Shown here: positions 9,425 to 18,810 of the stretch, in pieces
Numbering within the stretch: the stretch's first letter is position 1
How the letters are laid out: every line of letters starts with the position of its first letter
Source of the DNA: an uncultured Prevotellaceae bacterium
GTDB taxonomy: Bacteria > Bacteroidota > Bacteroidia > Bacteroidales > Bacteroidaceae
DNA length: 53,751 nt
Reading direction: 5' to 3'
Assembly: GCA_902775605.1 (NCBI GenBank)
Contig: CACYNE010000014.1
Location: 1-53,751 of the forward strand
The notes under the pieces: model-generated
Seen by the model: the letters and a program-made list of their open reading frames with translations, nothing else
What the model was told of the DNA's origin: nothing
Database searches by the model: none
Made by a program: the position numbers and the translations under genes

Positions 9425-9496
9425 TACCCCGACCGAGAATCGAACTCGGAACTAAGCTTTAGGAGAGCCTTGTTATATCCATTTAACTATCAGGGC
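9425..9496 (-). tRNA. tRNA-Arg (anticodon CCT)
   Basis: A 72-base cloverleaf on the minus strand. Acceptor stem GCCCTGA/TCGGGGT, discriminator A; D stem GTTA/TAAC; anticodon stem AGGCT/AGCTT around the loop CTCCTAA, giving anticodon CCT for codon AGG; T stem CCGAG/CTCGG with loop TTCGATT. The 3' CCA is not encoded. It is followed closely by the aldo-keto reductase gene on the same strand. Confidence 0.95.
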
Positions 9497-9509
9497 AACA
9501 ATATGGGTG

Positions 9510-9540
9510 CAAAGGTACTAAAAAACGGGATAAACGCAAA
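9510..9540 (-). promoter_or_regulatory. Promoter of tRNA-Arg
   Basis: On the minus strand TTTG (9537-9540), 19 bases, then TACCTTTG (9510-9517): a textbook Bacteroidetes promoter about 14 bases upstream of the tRNA 5' end. It may also serve the sugar genes. Confidence 0.85.
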
Positions 9541-9542
9541 AT

Positions 9543-9578
9543 AAAAAGGAGCATGTTTTATTTTTCATGCTCCTTTTT
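9543..9578 (-). terminator. Terminator of the DUF5723 operon
   Basis: A 13-bp perfect stem AAAAAGGAGCATG/CATGCTCCTTTTT with a 10-base loop, 15 bases beyond the DUF5723 stop; A/T runs on both sides make it potentially bidirectional. Confidence 0.88.
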
Positions 9579-9593
9579 ATTAAAATTGTCCTA

Positions 9594-11009
9594 TTAGAAT
9601 GCTACGTTCAGACCAAAGTTGAAACTGACATTGCTATCAAGGGGAACGCTGGAAGCACCTGTCTTGCCAATCATGTGGTCCATACCCATGAACACGTTCA
9701 TACCCTTGGGATGAACATTGAGAACCCAACCCATAGTTGTGCAGAAAGATGTTACAGCCATGTTGATGCCACCATCGAGCCATGTGAGAGGCTTGTAGTT
9801 AGCACTCAGACGACCCTCTGTCCAACTGTAGTCACCATCGAAACGGTGAGTACCCAGCAGACCGAAGGTAACCTTGTCGTAAACGGGGAGCGGATATTCC
9901 ACACCCAGACGCATGGTAGCTGCCAGAGCAGTTGTCTTTCCGCTACCCTCGCCCTTATCCTCAAGGTGTGCAAAGTCAGCCAAGTCATCGCCGATGTCAT
10001 CGCCGCCATTCTCAAAGCTACCATTTTCATACTTCATCTTGAAGCCTGTGAACTCAAACGGATCGCCAGATGACTCGGCCACCATGGAGTTGTTCCAACT
10101 GATGAAGCCCAGGTCGTTCAAAGCGAGACTCACCTTTGTTCCGTCCAGCCAGTCGAGTGCGAAGTCCTTGAATTCATAGACAGCACCGAGGTCTAAACCG
10201 AGACCAAAGCCGGCCAGTCCGAGGTTGTCGGTATCAAGACCGTTAACTTGGTTATAGTAACCGGTTCTGCCTTTATAGTCTTTCTGCTCTGACTTAAACT
10301 TGGCGCCTTTCATATTCAATTCTGCCTTGGCCTTTCCTCTCAGAATCCATTTGTCGCCTTCCAGGTTGGCCTGCATGTCGTCCATAGACAGGTCTGCATA
10401 AGCACCGCCGAACAGGAACTTCACCTTAGCACCAACACGCAGATTGTCCATAATCTGACGAGAGTGACCGAAGCCTAACTCAACATATGTCCATCCGCGA
10501 GCGCCGAGGTCATCGAATGAATAGGTCTTGTTCGACATGTTCTTGGCGAAGTCAAAGAGAGAGTAAGGCAATTGCACTGCAAAATGCGTACGATCTTTCA
10601 GCTCAATGGTGTTGTAACCGCCAAAGCCCTTGAAGCCAACCGACACGATGGGTATGTCCATATCAAAGATGAGGTTGTTGCCGTCCTTGTCGATTCCGCT
10701 GAGTGCGTCGCTAGCACTGATACCTGGATGCATAAAGGTCGTTGTCTTTTTGGCACCTTCTTTTATTCCGAAGTCAGGGTTCTTAAACAGCACGTCGCCC
10801 ACACCCAGTGAGCCCTGCAATCTGACGTTCAGGTTACCCAGGGCAGGGATGGCTATGTAGGTTTGGTCATTGCCGAAGGCAGCATTCATATCGTGGCGAT
10901 ACTTGAAATCTTCTACAAAGTAGGCAGAGTTCAATTCTTGCGCCATCATGGTTCCAGCCGATGCCGTGAGTGCTACGGCCAGGATATATTTTTTCAATGA
11001 TGTTTTCAT
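9594..11009 (-). CDS. DUF5723 family outer-membrane protein
   Basis: A 471-residue secreted protein with a Sec signal peptide ending at about residue 23 (GTMMAQ). The mature N-terminus (ELNSAYFVEDFKYRHDMN) and the alternating beta-rich body resemble DUF5723, a Bacteroidetes family predicted to form a porin-like outer-membrane barrel. It ends in an aromatic residue (NFGLNVAF), as expected for BAM-inserted barrels. Function is unknown. It is second in a two-gene operon with a large lipoprotein upstream (50-base gap). Confidence 0.8.
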   Translation of the reverse strand: MKTSLKKYILAVALTASAGTMMAQELNSAYFVEDFKYRHDMNAAFGNDQTYIAIPALGNLNVRLQGSLGVGDVLFKNPDFGIKEGAKKTTTFMHPGISASDALSGIDKDGNNLIFDMDIPIVSVGFKGFGGYNTIELKDRTHFAVQLPYSLFDFAKNMSNKTYSFDDLGARGWTYVELGFGHSRQIMDNLRVGAKVKFLFGGAYADLSMDDMQANLEGDKWILRGKAKAELNMKGAKFKSEQKDYKGRTGYYNQVNGLDTDNLGLAGFGLGLDLGAVYEFKDFALDWLDGTKVSLALNDLGFISWNNSMVAESSGDPFEFTGFKMKYENGSFENGGDDIGDDLADFAHLEDKGEGSGKTTALAATMRLGVEYPLPVYDKVTFGLLGTHRFDGDYSWTEGRLSANYKPLTWLDGGINMAVTSFCTTMGWVLNVHPKGMNVFMGMDHMIGKTGASSVPLDSNVSFNFGLNVAF

Positions 11010-11059
11010 ATCTGTGAAGTCTTTTTGTTTTGATAATATATTCTGTTTCGCACTACGGT

Positions 11060-12898
11060 TTAATCCTTCTTGTCAGGGTTAATAGAAATCTCACTGTTAA
11101 CCTGAACTTTCAGATCCTCAATCTTCAGGGTGTGCTTCGTCTTGTTCAGTGTCTTTGCATCGACGGATGTGGCCTTGACTTTGAAAGTGATGCCATCAAA
11201 TAAGACCTTTTTCAGGTCAACATCGGCATTCTTTTCCAAAACAATCTCCAGATCTGTTGGGTTACCTCCATTCAGGTTAGACTCGATAGTTTTCTTTGAT
11301 GTCAGTGTGATGCCGGGGATAGGATCGCCACCTTTATTGACAGCTGTGGGAAATAGGTCCAATTTCAGCGGGGTATTGTTGATGACCTTACCCGTAATTG
11401 TTAACTCAGCTTTTCCATTGAGGTCAATATCATTGTCATTGATATCCTCATAGAATCCATCCACCTTGTCATCATAGACAATCGTTGAAGTTGGTTCCAA
11501 TGCCAAGGGAGCACTGAAAGAATAAGAAGGCTTAATCTTGTATTTAGTACCCAATTTAAGGGTTCCCTTATAGGTCTTGTCTGTTTTGGCAGAACAAGTA
11601 AATGTGATAGACTTTGGAATCTTATTGAGCAATGCGGCAATATCACCCTGTTCATTTTCTCCGTTCAATTCAATGAACTGTATGTTGTCGTTCTGAACAA
11701 ATTTTGATTTGTCACGGCAGATGATAACGGTAGAGGTTGTCTCTTCCGTAGCAGCCGTGTGAGGCTTGACGATGATACCGTTGATGTTCAAGGTCTTCTC
11801 GGATTTGTCATCATAGGTGGCAATCATCTGACCGTCAATGATGCCTTTTGCGTCAATGGTATTGGTCACATTGAGCGTTATGCAAGGATTGGCCAGATTA
11901 ATAAATACCTCGTCGTCTTTCAAGAAGTCAGGCACATCGTTTCCAATGTTAATGTTACCCATATCGTTAATCTCGATTGATGGGTCGAAATAACCAGTGG
12001 CTTCCATCAGGGTAATATCATTAGCGAAAACTACTTTGGCTGCCATTTCATAGTTTGTTGCCAACGAAGCATTGAGATTGATGTCATCAGAATCGATGAA
12101 CATACTCATCTTAACTTCACCACTCATGGCTATTTCGTCTGCGTTAACAACAACATAGTCACCAGAAGCAGGCTTGGTGGACTTGAAATCCGTGATACCC
12201 TTCAGATTCATCTTGAGGCCATTGACACCTTTGCTTGTGTTAACCTTTGTCAGTGTGAGTTTGTTGTTCTCAAATGATACATTAAGACCATTGGTTACAG
12301 AAGAGTTATCAATTTCAAGTTCCAAATATTGGGGGAACTCAATGCCCAGAGAAACATAACTAGCAAGAGAAGCAACAGTCTTGAAGTCCAGATTCAAGGT
12401 GATGACAGATGATGCCTTTGCGTGCGTCAAGCTAATAATTTCCTTGATAGGCTTATCGTTCGAGAAACTAAATGCGTTAATGGGCATCGCGAGGACATTG
12501 ATATCAGGAATGATTCCCTGGGTACTGTTCCTTGAACCAGAAGAAGCCAGTGATGAGGGATTGAATGAGAACGCAAACGTTTCTGATTGTGGGTTTGCGA
12601 ACTTAACAGGATCTACTTGGGGTTCAGCACCTGTTACTTCGCCACCATCTTTAAAAAACTCGTAGTCTCCGTTTCCATTTGTATGAATACAACCGTTTTC
12701 TTTCAAATCGAGCACATCCCCCAGTGTAATGTCCTCAGCGCTGCCTAGGGGCACAGAGAAGTCGTTGAGTTTCACACCGATGGTTGTGTCAACCTCGCCA
12801 ACATCAATGCTATCGTCGGTAGAGCATCCTGCCAATAACAGACCGCCTGCAAAGAAGCAGCATGATAGCATCATAATCTGCGTTTTTTTTATCTCCAT
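11060..12898 (-). CDS. Large beta-rich lipoprotein of unknown function
   Basis: A 612-residue protein with a lipoprotein signal peptide: lipobox LLAGC, lipidated Cys near residue 25, then the Ser/Thr/Asp stretch STDDSIDVGEVD, expected for outer-membrane sorting. The rest is a long run of short beta strands rich in Asn, Asp, Lys and Thr with no enzyme motif I recognise. Repeated strand-turn patterns suggest several Ig-like or jelly-roll modules. It shares an operon with the DUF5723 barrel, so the two may form a surface complex (inference only). The gene is more A/T-rich than the housekeeping genes nearby, as usual for surface genes. Confidence 0.75.
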   Translation of the reverse strand: MEIKKTQIMMLSCCFFAGGLLLAGCSTDDSIDVGEVDTTIGVKLNDFSVPLGSAEDITLGDVLDLKENGCIHTNGNGDYEFFKDGGEVTGAEPQVDPVKFANPQSETFAFSFNPSSLASSGSRNSTQGIIPDINVLAMPINAFSFSNDKPIKEIISLTHAKASSVITLNLDFKTVASLASYVSLGIEFPQYLELEIDNSSVTNGLNVSFENNKLTLTKVNTSKGVNGLKMNLKGITDFKSTKPASGDYVVVNADEIAMSGEVKMSMFIDSDDINLNASLATNYEMAAKVVFANDITLMEATGYFDPSIEINDMGNINIGNDVPDFLKDDEVFINLANPCITLNVTNTIDAKGIIDGQMIATYDDKSEKTLNINGIIVKPHTAATEETTSTVIICRDKSKFVQNDNIQFIELNGENEQGDIAALLNKIPKSITFTCSAKTDKTYKGTLKLGTKYKIKPSYSFSAPLALEPTSTIVYDDKVDGFYEDINDNDIDLNGKAELTITGKVINNTPLKLDLFPTAVNKGGDPIPGITLTSKKTIESNLNGGNPTDLEIVLEKNADVDLKKVLFDGITFKVKATSVDAKTLNKTKHTLKIEDLKVQVNSEISINPDKKD

Positions 12899-12954
12899 AG
12901 TTTCAAGTTTTTATTGATTGTTAAATTGTTCAGTTATAATATAGTTACAATTTG

Positions 12955-12986
12955 CAAATTTAAATATTTTTAATCAACCAGCCAAA
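12955..12986 (-). promoter_or_regulatory. Promoter of the lipoprotein-DUF5723 operon
   Basis: Minus-strand TTTG (12983-12986), 20 bases, then TAAATTTG (12955-12962); predicted 5' leader of about 50 bases. Confidence 0.8.
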
Positions 12987-13131
12987 TAAAGCGTCTATTA
13001 TTTTTCCGTTTTACTTAAAAAATGTGCTTTATGACATCTATTTTATTGCTTTTTCGTAAAAAAGCGAAAAAAATGCGTGATGAGTTTCTATTTTTTTCAT
13101 ATTCATTGGCAAACGAGCGAGATTTTTTTAG

Positions 13132-13139
13132 TACCTTTG
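13132..13139 (+). promoter_or_regulatory. -7 box of the cysS promoter
   Basis: TACCTTTG, followed by a predicted start near 13145 and a short leader with AAGGAG at 13155-13160 before the ATG. The -33 element is weak (CATTGGC). Confidence 0.75.
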
Positions 13140-13168
13140 CACCCACTATATAATAAGGAGAAAGTAAT

Positions 13169-14671
13169 ATGGAATCAAAATTGGTCATTTACAATACGCT
13201 GACGCGCCAGAAAGAGCGCTTCGAGCCCATGCATGCACCCAACGTGGGCATGTATGTTTGCGGTCCCACTGTCTATGGTGACCCCCATCTGGGACATGCC
13301 CGTCCAGCCATTACCTTCGATTTGGTATTCCGTTACCTGAAGCACCTTGGGTATAAGGTGCGCTACGTGCGTAACATTACCGATGTAGGCCATTTGGAGC
13401 ATGATGCCGATGAGGGCGAGGACAAGATTGCCAAGAAGGCACGCCTGGAGCAGTTGGAACCCATGGAGATTGCCCAGTACTATACCAACCGCTACCATCA
13501 GTATATGGACGCTTTGAACGTACTTCGTCCAAGTATTGAGCCTCATGCCACTGGTCATATCATCGAACAGCAGCAGCTGGTACAGCAGATTATAGACAAC
13601 GGCTTTGCTTACGAGAGCAACGGCTCCATCTATTTTGATATCGAGGCTTATAACAAGAAGTTCAAGTACGGCATCCTCTCTGGTCGTTCGCTGGAGAATA
13701 TCAAGGACGAGAGTCGTGAGTTGGCTGGTATCGGTGAGAAGAAGAACCAGGCTGATTTTGCTCTTTGGAAGAAGGCACAGCCCGAGCACATCATGCGCTG
13801 GCCCTCACCTTGGAGCGATGGCTTCCCTGGCTGGCACTGTGAGTGTACTGCTATGGGACGTAAGTATTTGGGCGAGGAGTTTGACATCCACGGTGGCGGC
13901 ATGGACCTGATCTTCCCCCACCATGAGTGTGAAATTGCACAGGCCCAGGCGTCAATGGGTCATCCAGCCGTAAAATACTGGATGCACAACAATATGCTGA
14001 CCATCAATGGCCAGAAGATGGGTAAGTCATATAACAACTTCATTACGCTGGAGCAGTTCTTCACGGGCAATCATCCCCTGCTCGAAAAGGCCTATTCGCC
14101 CATGACCATCCGTTTCTTTGTGCTCTCTGCCCACTATCGTGGCACTGTGGACTTCTCGAACGAGGCCTTGCAGGCTGCTGAGAAAGGTTACGAGAAACTG
14201 ATGAATGCCATCAACGATTTGGAGCGCGTTCAGATCAGCGACAAGTGCGATGCAGAGACCGAGAAGGTTGTAAAAGCCCTCCGTCAGAAGTGCTACGATG
14301 CCATGAACGACGACTTAGCCACACCTTTGGTGTTGAGCTATCTGTTCGAGGCTTGCACCGTAGTCAACAAACTCGTTGACCATAAGGCCACCATCTGCGC
14401 CGATTGCCTGAAGGAACTGAAGGAAGTGATGAACCTCTTCGCTTTCGATATCCTTGGTCTGAAAGCCAACAGCCAACAGCTATCAGCCAACGGCCAGGAC
14501 GCTCGCGAGGCTGCTTTCGGTAAGGTGGTTGACATGGTACTCGAACTGCGTGCCAAGGCTAAGGCCAACAAGGACTGGGCCACCAGCGATCAGATTCGTG
14601 ATGCACTGGCAGCAGCAGGTTTCGAGGTGAAGGACACCAAGGACGGTGTTACCTGGAAGTTGAATAAATAA
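13169..14671 (+). CDS. cysS: Cysteinyl-tRNA synthetase
   Basis: A 500-residue class Ia synthetase charging tRNA-Cys in the cytoplasm. The zinc-site cysteine in YVCGPTVYG, the HIGH-type motif HLGHARP (near residue 35), the zinc ligands GWHCECTAM and HHECEIAQ, and the KMSKS-type loop KMGKSYNN (near 287) are all present. Near residue 434 the protein carries the segment [12 protein letters not shown], encoded by a repetitive GCCAACA-type tract (14464-14492) that looks inserted in frame. The helical tRNA-binding C-terminus follows normally. Its last 23 bases overlap the convergent papain-like gene, and its terminator lies inside that gene. Confidence 0.96.
   Translation: MESKLVIYNTLTRQKERFEPMHAPNVGMYVCGPTVYGDPHLGHARPAITFDLVFRYLKHLGYKVRYVRNITDVGHLEHDADEGEDKIAKKARLEQLEPMEIAQYYTNRYHQYMDALNVLRPSIEPHATGHIIEQQQLVQQIIDNGFAYESNGSIYFDIEAYNKKFKYGILSGRSLENIKDESRELAGIGEKKNQADFALWKKAQPEHIMRWPSPWSDGFPGWHCECTAMGRKYLGEEFDIHGGGMDLIFPHHECEIAQAQASMGHPAVKYWMHNNMLTINGQKMGKSYNNFITLEQFFTGNHPLLEKAYSPMTIRFFVLSAHYRGTVDFSNEALQAAEKGYEKLMNAINDLERVQISDKCDAETEKVVKALRQKCYDAMNDDLATPLVLSYLFEACTVVNKLVDHKATICADCLKELKEVMNLFAFDILGLKANSQQLSANGQDAREAAFGKVVDMVLELRAKAKANKDWATSDQIRDALAAAGFEVKDTKDGVTWKLNK
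14464..14492 (+). repeat. GCCAACAG-type simple repeat inside cysS
   Basis: Three near-copies of (A)GCCAAC with the intermediate AGCTATC form a low-complexity tract that is read in frame as part of [12 protein letters not shown]. Its base pattern is unlike the surrounding coding sequence. I recall similar AGCCAACAGC-type tracts between genes in this bacterial group, so colonisation of the gene by a dispersed repeat is the likely origin. Confidence 0.5.
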
Positions 14672-15491
14672 GATCTTTGTTGAGGAAAACGGCAATTGTC
14701 TTCTGCATGAAATATCCGTATGAGAGGTACATCAGTCCTCCATACGGATTTTTTTTGCCCCATGAGTTCTTCATGATGAAATAGCGCTCGCCCTCCTCGT
14801 CGTGTGCCAGTCCCACGATACTCATGCAGTGGTCATCAGTCGTTCTGCCGTTCCACCATGATGTGACGGCATAGCCCTTTTTCCAGTCAAATCCCAGTTC
14901 GCTGATGTCACCCTCCCATGCCACACCATGTCCCGTTCTGATGGCCCGTTCCGTGATGCCCAGCAGCGAGTCCATGGGCATATTTAGACACTCGCCCCTG
15001 TCCCAGTTGTCTGGCACGTCCAACACTGCCATCTCACCGTAGGGAACATCCTCCGTCGTGGTCAGTCCGATATATTCACCTGGGGCACAGACACTCCTAG
15101 CAAACTCGCCAAAGGTGTATTCGCATCCTAACATAAAGACTTGGCGGGGTGGCAGATATTCAGCTGTCGGCATTGTCTGATAGGGCACTGCACCATATTT
15201 CTGCAATAGTCGGAGCGCAGTCAGACAAGTGCCGCGTTTCGTAGCGGGTGCTTCCTGTTCCTGTGCCACCATCTGTTCCATGAAGGCCACCGACAGGTTC
15301 ACCGAGTCACCCCGCATGATATGCTCCGTCTCAATGGCTGCCAGCATGGCGTAGGCCCAGCATACCTGCGAAGTGTCTTGGTTCTTCACGGGTGTGTAGC
15401 CCAGGAGCACATCGTTGGTGAAGTGTTGAGGCTGTCGTGAACAACTGCTCAACAATATCACAAGGAATGCCAAAAACACCTGTCTTTTCAT
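14649..15491 (-). CDS. Papain-like (C1 family) cysteine protease lipoprotein
   Basis: A 280-residue lipoprotein: lipobox LLSSC with lipidated Cys17. The C1 catalytic set is readable: Gln38 in VKNQD (oxyanion), nucleophile Cys44 in QVCWAYA, His221 in DDHCMSIVG and Asn242 in KNSWG. There is no long prodomain; mature protein starts almost directly at the catalytic domain. This resembles the compact C1 lipoproteins of Bacteroides and Prevotella that act at the cell surface or periplasm; substrate unknown. It converges on cysS with a 23-base overlap of stops, and its last codons also encode the stem of the cysS terminator. Confidence 0.85.
   Translation of the reverse strand: MKRQVFLAFLVILLSSCSRQPQHFTNDVLLGYTPVKNQDTSQVCWAYAMLAAIETEHIMRGDSVNLSVAFMEQMVAQEQEAPATKRGTCLTALRLLQKYGAVPYQTMPTAEYLPPRQVFMLGCEYTFGEFARSVCAPGEYIGLTTTEDVPYGEMAVLDVPDNWDRGECLNMPMDSLLGITERAIRTGHGVAWEGDISELGFDWKKGYAVTSWWNGRTTDDHCMSIVGLAHDEEGERYFIMKNSWGKKNPYGGLMYLSYGYFMQKTIAVFLNKDLIYSTSR
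14714..14757 (+). terminator. cysS terminator embedded in the convergent protease gene
   Basis: ATCCGTATG pairs with CATACGGAT (14714-14722 with 14741-14749), nearly extended by GAGG/CCTC inside, and is followed by a run of T on the plus strand. It lies wholly within the C-terminal coding part of the minus-strand protease. Confidence 0.8.
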
Positions 15492-15513
15492 CTGTTCTTT
15501 TCGTTTTCGCCTG

Positions 15514-15521
15514 CAAAGATA
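15514..15521 (-). promoter_or_regulatory. -7 box of the papain-like lipoprotein promoter
   Basis: TATCTTTG on the minus strand, about 20 bases upstream of the ATG; predicted leader very short. Confidence 0.65.
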
Positions 15522-15564
15522 AACAAAAATGGTAGTAGAATAGCATCATGAACGAAAAAAATTG

Positions 15565-15572
15565 TACCTTTG
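15565..15572 (+). promoter_or_regulatory. -7 box of the CotH gene promoter
   Basis: TACCTTTG with a predicted start near 15578, 25 bases before the ATG; divergent from the protease promoter. Confidence 0.7.
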
Positions 15573-15602
15573 CGCCCTGAATAGAAAAACGAGACAGACA
15601 AA

Positions 15603-17459
15603 ATGAAACTTCAACGGATATTCGTTCTTTTAGGCATGATGGCCATGGTTGAGACCGTAGCCCGTGCCGATGAAAAGCTGACTGGCATGGTAATTGGCAC
15701 CAAGGAGTGTGTGGATTATTCCAATACCTCACAGTCAACTACCAAAGTCAACACCTGTGACAATGCTTTTGATGGAGACCTGAACACGTACTTTGCCTCA
15801 TGGGAGCGCAGTTATACCTGGGCGGGCCTCGATCTGGGCAGTCCCCATGTTATTACCAAAGTGTGCTGGTCGCCTCGTAACGATAGTCATGGTGAGGCCA
15901 GAGTGGTGCTGGGAGTCTTCGAGGGTGCCAACAGTCCTGATTTCATGGACGCCTTACCCCTCTATGTCATCGACGAGAAAGGTACCATTGGTCAGATGTC
16001 GTATGCCGATGTCAACTGTTCTCGAGGTTTTCGTTATGTGCGATATGTGGGACCATCAGATGCCCGATGCAACATCGCTGAACTGGAGTTCTATGGCGAA
16101 CCAGGTGAGGGCGACGACTCGCACCTCTATCAAGTGACTAATCTCCCTACTGTCAGCATCCACACCTTGAATGGCGAGATTCCCTATGACAAGGTACACC
16201 AGATTATTTCTCAGATTGCCATCATCTCTAACGATGGTACGAAATTACTTTCCGAGTCGGGTACAACCCGCGAACGTGGCAATGCCTCACGCGGTTTTCC
16301 TAAGAAGCCTTATCGCATCAAGTTCGACAAGAAACAGCACGTGCTCGATGCTCCAGGCAAAGCCAAGAAATGGACACTTATCAATAATTATGGTGACAAG
16401 ACCCTGATGCGCAATTTGCTGGCCTTCGAGTTGAGTCGCAGGTTGGGCATGCCCTACACGCCTTATGGCACTGCTGTCGATGTACTTCTCAATGGCGAGT
16501 ACAAAGGTTGTTATCAGTTGTGCGACCAGGTGCAGGTTCATAAAAATCGTGTTGATATCACCGAGATGACCTCTGGCGACAATAGTGGCATCGCCCTGAC
16601 GGGAGGCTATTTTGTTGAAGTTGATGCCTACGCCAATCAGGAGTCATCGTGGTTCAACTCCAATAAGGGTAATCCCGTGACCATCAAATCGCCCGAGGAA
16701 GATTCTATTACCTCCCAGCAGAAGAACTACATCAAGACCTTCTTCAACAAGATGGAGAACCAGTGGACCACCTATCTCGACAAGAACACCTTCCTGCGCC
16801 ATTTCCTTGTGGGCGAGTTGTCGGGCAATACCGATACCTATTGGAGCGTCTTTATGTATAAGGAACGTGATGAAGATTTGATGTACACAGGGCCTGTCTG
16901 GGACTTTGACCTGGGCTTTGACAATGACAACCGCACCTATCCCGTGTGCAAAAAGAGCGACTATATCTATCGCAGCGGTGGCAGTTGTGCCGGCAACATG
17001 AGGGCGTTTGTCGATAACATCGTGGTGAGGAATGCCGCAGCCAAGAATCAGATGTTGGAAATATGGGATGAGGCCCGTCAGTCAGGACTCAACGAGGACA
17101 ATCTCGTGGCTTTTGTCGATTCTATGGAAACCATACTGAACCAGTCGCAGCGTCTGAACTTCCTGCGTTGGAATATCATGAATTCTTATGTTCACCAGAA
17201 TCCCAAGCTGTGGGGCAGCTATACTGCTGAGGTACAGAACGTTCGCCGTTTTGTGAAGGAACGTCTAACCTGGATGGACAAGAAACTCCAATACACCTTT
17301 GTGCCCAATGGCATTGCCGACGTGAATGTGGATCTTACCCAGCCCTATCAGGTATTCTCGCTCTCAGGACTTCCCTGCGGTACCACCCTCGATGGTCTGC
17401 GTCCTGGTGTCTATGTGATTCGTCAGGGTGTGGTAACGAAGAAGATGATGGTCAAGTAA
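15603..17459 (+). CDS. Secreted CotH-domain protein with N-terminal discoidin-like domain
   Basis: A 618-residue exported protein with a signal peptide ending near residue 22 (VETVARA). Residues ~25-170 form a galactose-binding/F5-8 type C-like domain (FDGDLNTYFAS, WAGLDLGS, ITKVCWSPRN). Residues ~185-540 are a CotH domain: RERGNASRGFPKKPYRIKF, then GPVWDFDLGFDND with acidic residues of the atypical kinase core. CotH proteins of spore coats phosphorylate proteins, but the activity of gut Bacteroidales members is not established. The tail (YQVFSLSG...GLRPGVYVIRQGVV...KMMVK) is the common Bacteroidetes C-terminal sorting-like motif, pointing to surface exposure. It is monocistronic with its own promoter. 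Confidence 0.82.
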   Translation: MKLQRIFVLLGMMAMVETVARADEKLTGMVIGTKECVDYSNTSQSTTKVNTCDNAFDGDLNTYFASWERSYTWAGLDLGSPHVITKVCWSPRNDSHGEARVVLGVFEGANSPDFMDALPLYVIDEKGTIGQMSYADVNCSRGFRYVRYVGPSDARCNIAELEFYGEPGEGDDSHLYQVTNLPTVSIHTLNGEIPYDKVHQIISQIAIISNDGTKLLSESGTTRERGNASRGFPKKPYRIKFDKKQHVLDAPGKAKKWTLINNYGDKTLMRNLLAFELSRRLGMPYTPYGTAVDVLLNGEYKGCYQLCDQVQVHKNRVDITEMTSGDNSGIALTGGYFVEVDAYANQESSWFNSNKGNPVTIKSPEEDSITSQQKNYIKTFFNKMENQWTTYLDKNTFLRHFLVGELSGNTDTYWSVFMYKERDEDLMYTGPVWDFDLGFDNDNRTYPVCKKSDYIYRSGGSCAGNMRAFVDNIVVRNAAAKNQMLEIWDEARQSGLNEDNLVAFVDSMETILNQSQRLNFLRWNIMNSYVHQNPKLWGSYTAEVQNVRRFVKERLTWMDKKLQYTFVPNGIADVNVDLTQPYQVFSLSGLPCGTTLDGLRPGVYVIRQGVVTKKMMVK

Positions 17460-17515
17460 TTAAGCATATTTCCCCTAAAAAACTTAATTTATTTGGTATT
17501 TCATTTACTTAATCG

Positions 17516-17523
17516 TACCTTTG
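17516..17523 (+). promoter_or_regulatory. -7 box directly upstream of the U32 gene
   Basis: TACCTTTG ends only 4 bases before the ATG at 17528. With transcription usually starting about 6 bases after this box, the mRNA would begin at or just after that ATG. Confidence 0.7.
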
Positions 17524-17527
17524 CACC

Positions 17528-18769
17528 ATGAATTTGAAAGACTTTGAAATCATGGCTCCTGTGGGGAGCCGCGACTCGCTGGCTGCAGCGCTGAAGGCGG
17601 GGGCCGACTCCGTGTATTTTGGCGTGGAGCAGTTGAACATGCGTTCGCACTCTGCCAATCACTTTACGATTGATGATCTGCGTGAGATAGCAGCCACCTG
17701 TAATGAGGCTGGCGTCAAGACCTACCTCACCGTCAACACTATTATTTATGGCGAAGACATCGAGACTATGCATCAGATTGTGGATGCTGCCGTCGAGGCA
17801 AAGATCTCGGCCGTTATTGCCTGCGATATTGCTGTGATGACCTATTGCCGCAAGGTGGGCATGGAGGTTCACCTCTCTACCCAGTTGAATATCTCAAATG
17901 CCGAGGCCCTGAAGTTCTACGCCCAGTTTGCCGACGTGGTGGTGCTGGCTCGTGAGTTGAAGATGGAGCAGGTGGCCGATATCTATCGCCAGATTGAGGA
18001 ACAGCACATCTGCGGCCCCAGTGGCGAGCAGGTCCGCATAGAGATGTTCTGCCACGGAGCCCTATGTATGGCTGTGAGTGGCAAGTGCTATATGAGTCTC
18101 GACAATACCGGACGCTCAGCCAATCGTGGCGCCTGCATGCAGATTTGTCGCAGAAGTTATGTGGTGACCGATCGCGAGACCGGCACCGAACTCGAGATTG
18201 ACAATAAGTATATCATGAGTCCCAAGGACTTGAAGACCATCCGTTTCATCGACAAGATGATGAAGAGTGGTGTGCGCGTCTTCAAGATTGAAGGCCGTGC
18301 CCGTGGTCCCGAATATGTGCTCACCGTGGTTCAGTGTTACAAGGAGGCCATCCAGAGTGTGCTTGACGGCACCTTTACCGAAGAGAAGAAAGATGCTTGG
18401 GACGAGCGCCTGGCAACGGTGTTCAACCGTGGTTTCTGGGATGGCTACTATCAAGGACAGACTCTGGGCGAATGGAACTCTAACTACGGTTCTAACGCCA
18501 CCGAGCGCAAGCAGTACATCGGCAAGGGCGTCAAGTACTTCTCAAAGTTGGGCGTGGCCGAGTTTGCCGTTGAGGCAGGCACGTTCAGCGTGGGCGACAA
18601 GATGCTCATCACGGGTCCCACCACTGGTGCCCTCTATGTCACCGTTGATGAGATTCACGACGACACCAGCAGTGTGGAGACAGCTCAGCAAGGCACGCGC
18701 GTCAGCATCAAGGTGCCCGAGAAGGTGCGTCCCAGCGACAAGTTGTTTAAGATAATCAAGGCGGAATAA
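17528..18769 (+). CDS. U32 family protein, probable tRNA hydroxylation protein (TrhP type)
   Basis: A 413-residue cytoplasmic protein of peptidase family U32. The core begins MAPVGSRDSLAAALKAGAD; cysteines in MFCHGALCMAVSGKCYMS and GACMQICRRSY form the conserved set that binds an Fe-S cluster in characterised members. A C-terminal beta domain (about 320-413) matches the TrhP/YegQ length. TrhP-type proteins hydroxylate uridine 34 of some tRNAs using prephenate-derived chemistry; the protease label is historical. Start choice is uncertain: promoter position suggests either a leaderless message at 17528 or initiation at the ATG at 17552 (MAPVGS), which fits the usual family start. sufE follows after 41 bases. 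Confidence 0.88.
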   Translation: MNLKDFEIMAPVGSRDSLAAALKAGADSVYFGVEQLNMRSHSANHFTIDDLREIAATCNEAGVKTYLTVNTIIYGEDIETMHQIVDAAVEAKISAVIACDIAVMTYCRKVGMEVHLSTQLNISNAEALKFYAQFADVVVLARELKMEQVADIYRQIEEQHICGPSGEQVRIEMFCHGALCMAVSGKCYMSLDNTGRSANRGACMQICRRSYVVTDRETGTELEIDNKYIMSPKDLKTIRFIDKMMKSGVRVFKIEGRARGPEYVLTVVQCYKEAIQSVLDGTFTEEKKDAWDERLATVFNRGFWDGYYQGQTLGEWNSNYGSNATERKQYIGKGVKYFSKLGVAEFAVEAGTFSVGDKMLITGPTTGALYVTVDEIHDDTSSVETAQQGTRVSIKVPEKVRPSDKLFKIIKAE

Positions 18770-18810
18770 CGAACGTAATCACGTTATAACGCCATAATGA
18801 CAATAAGAAA

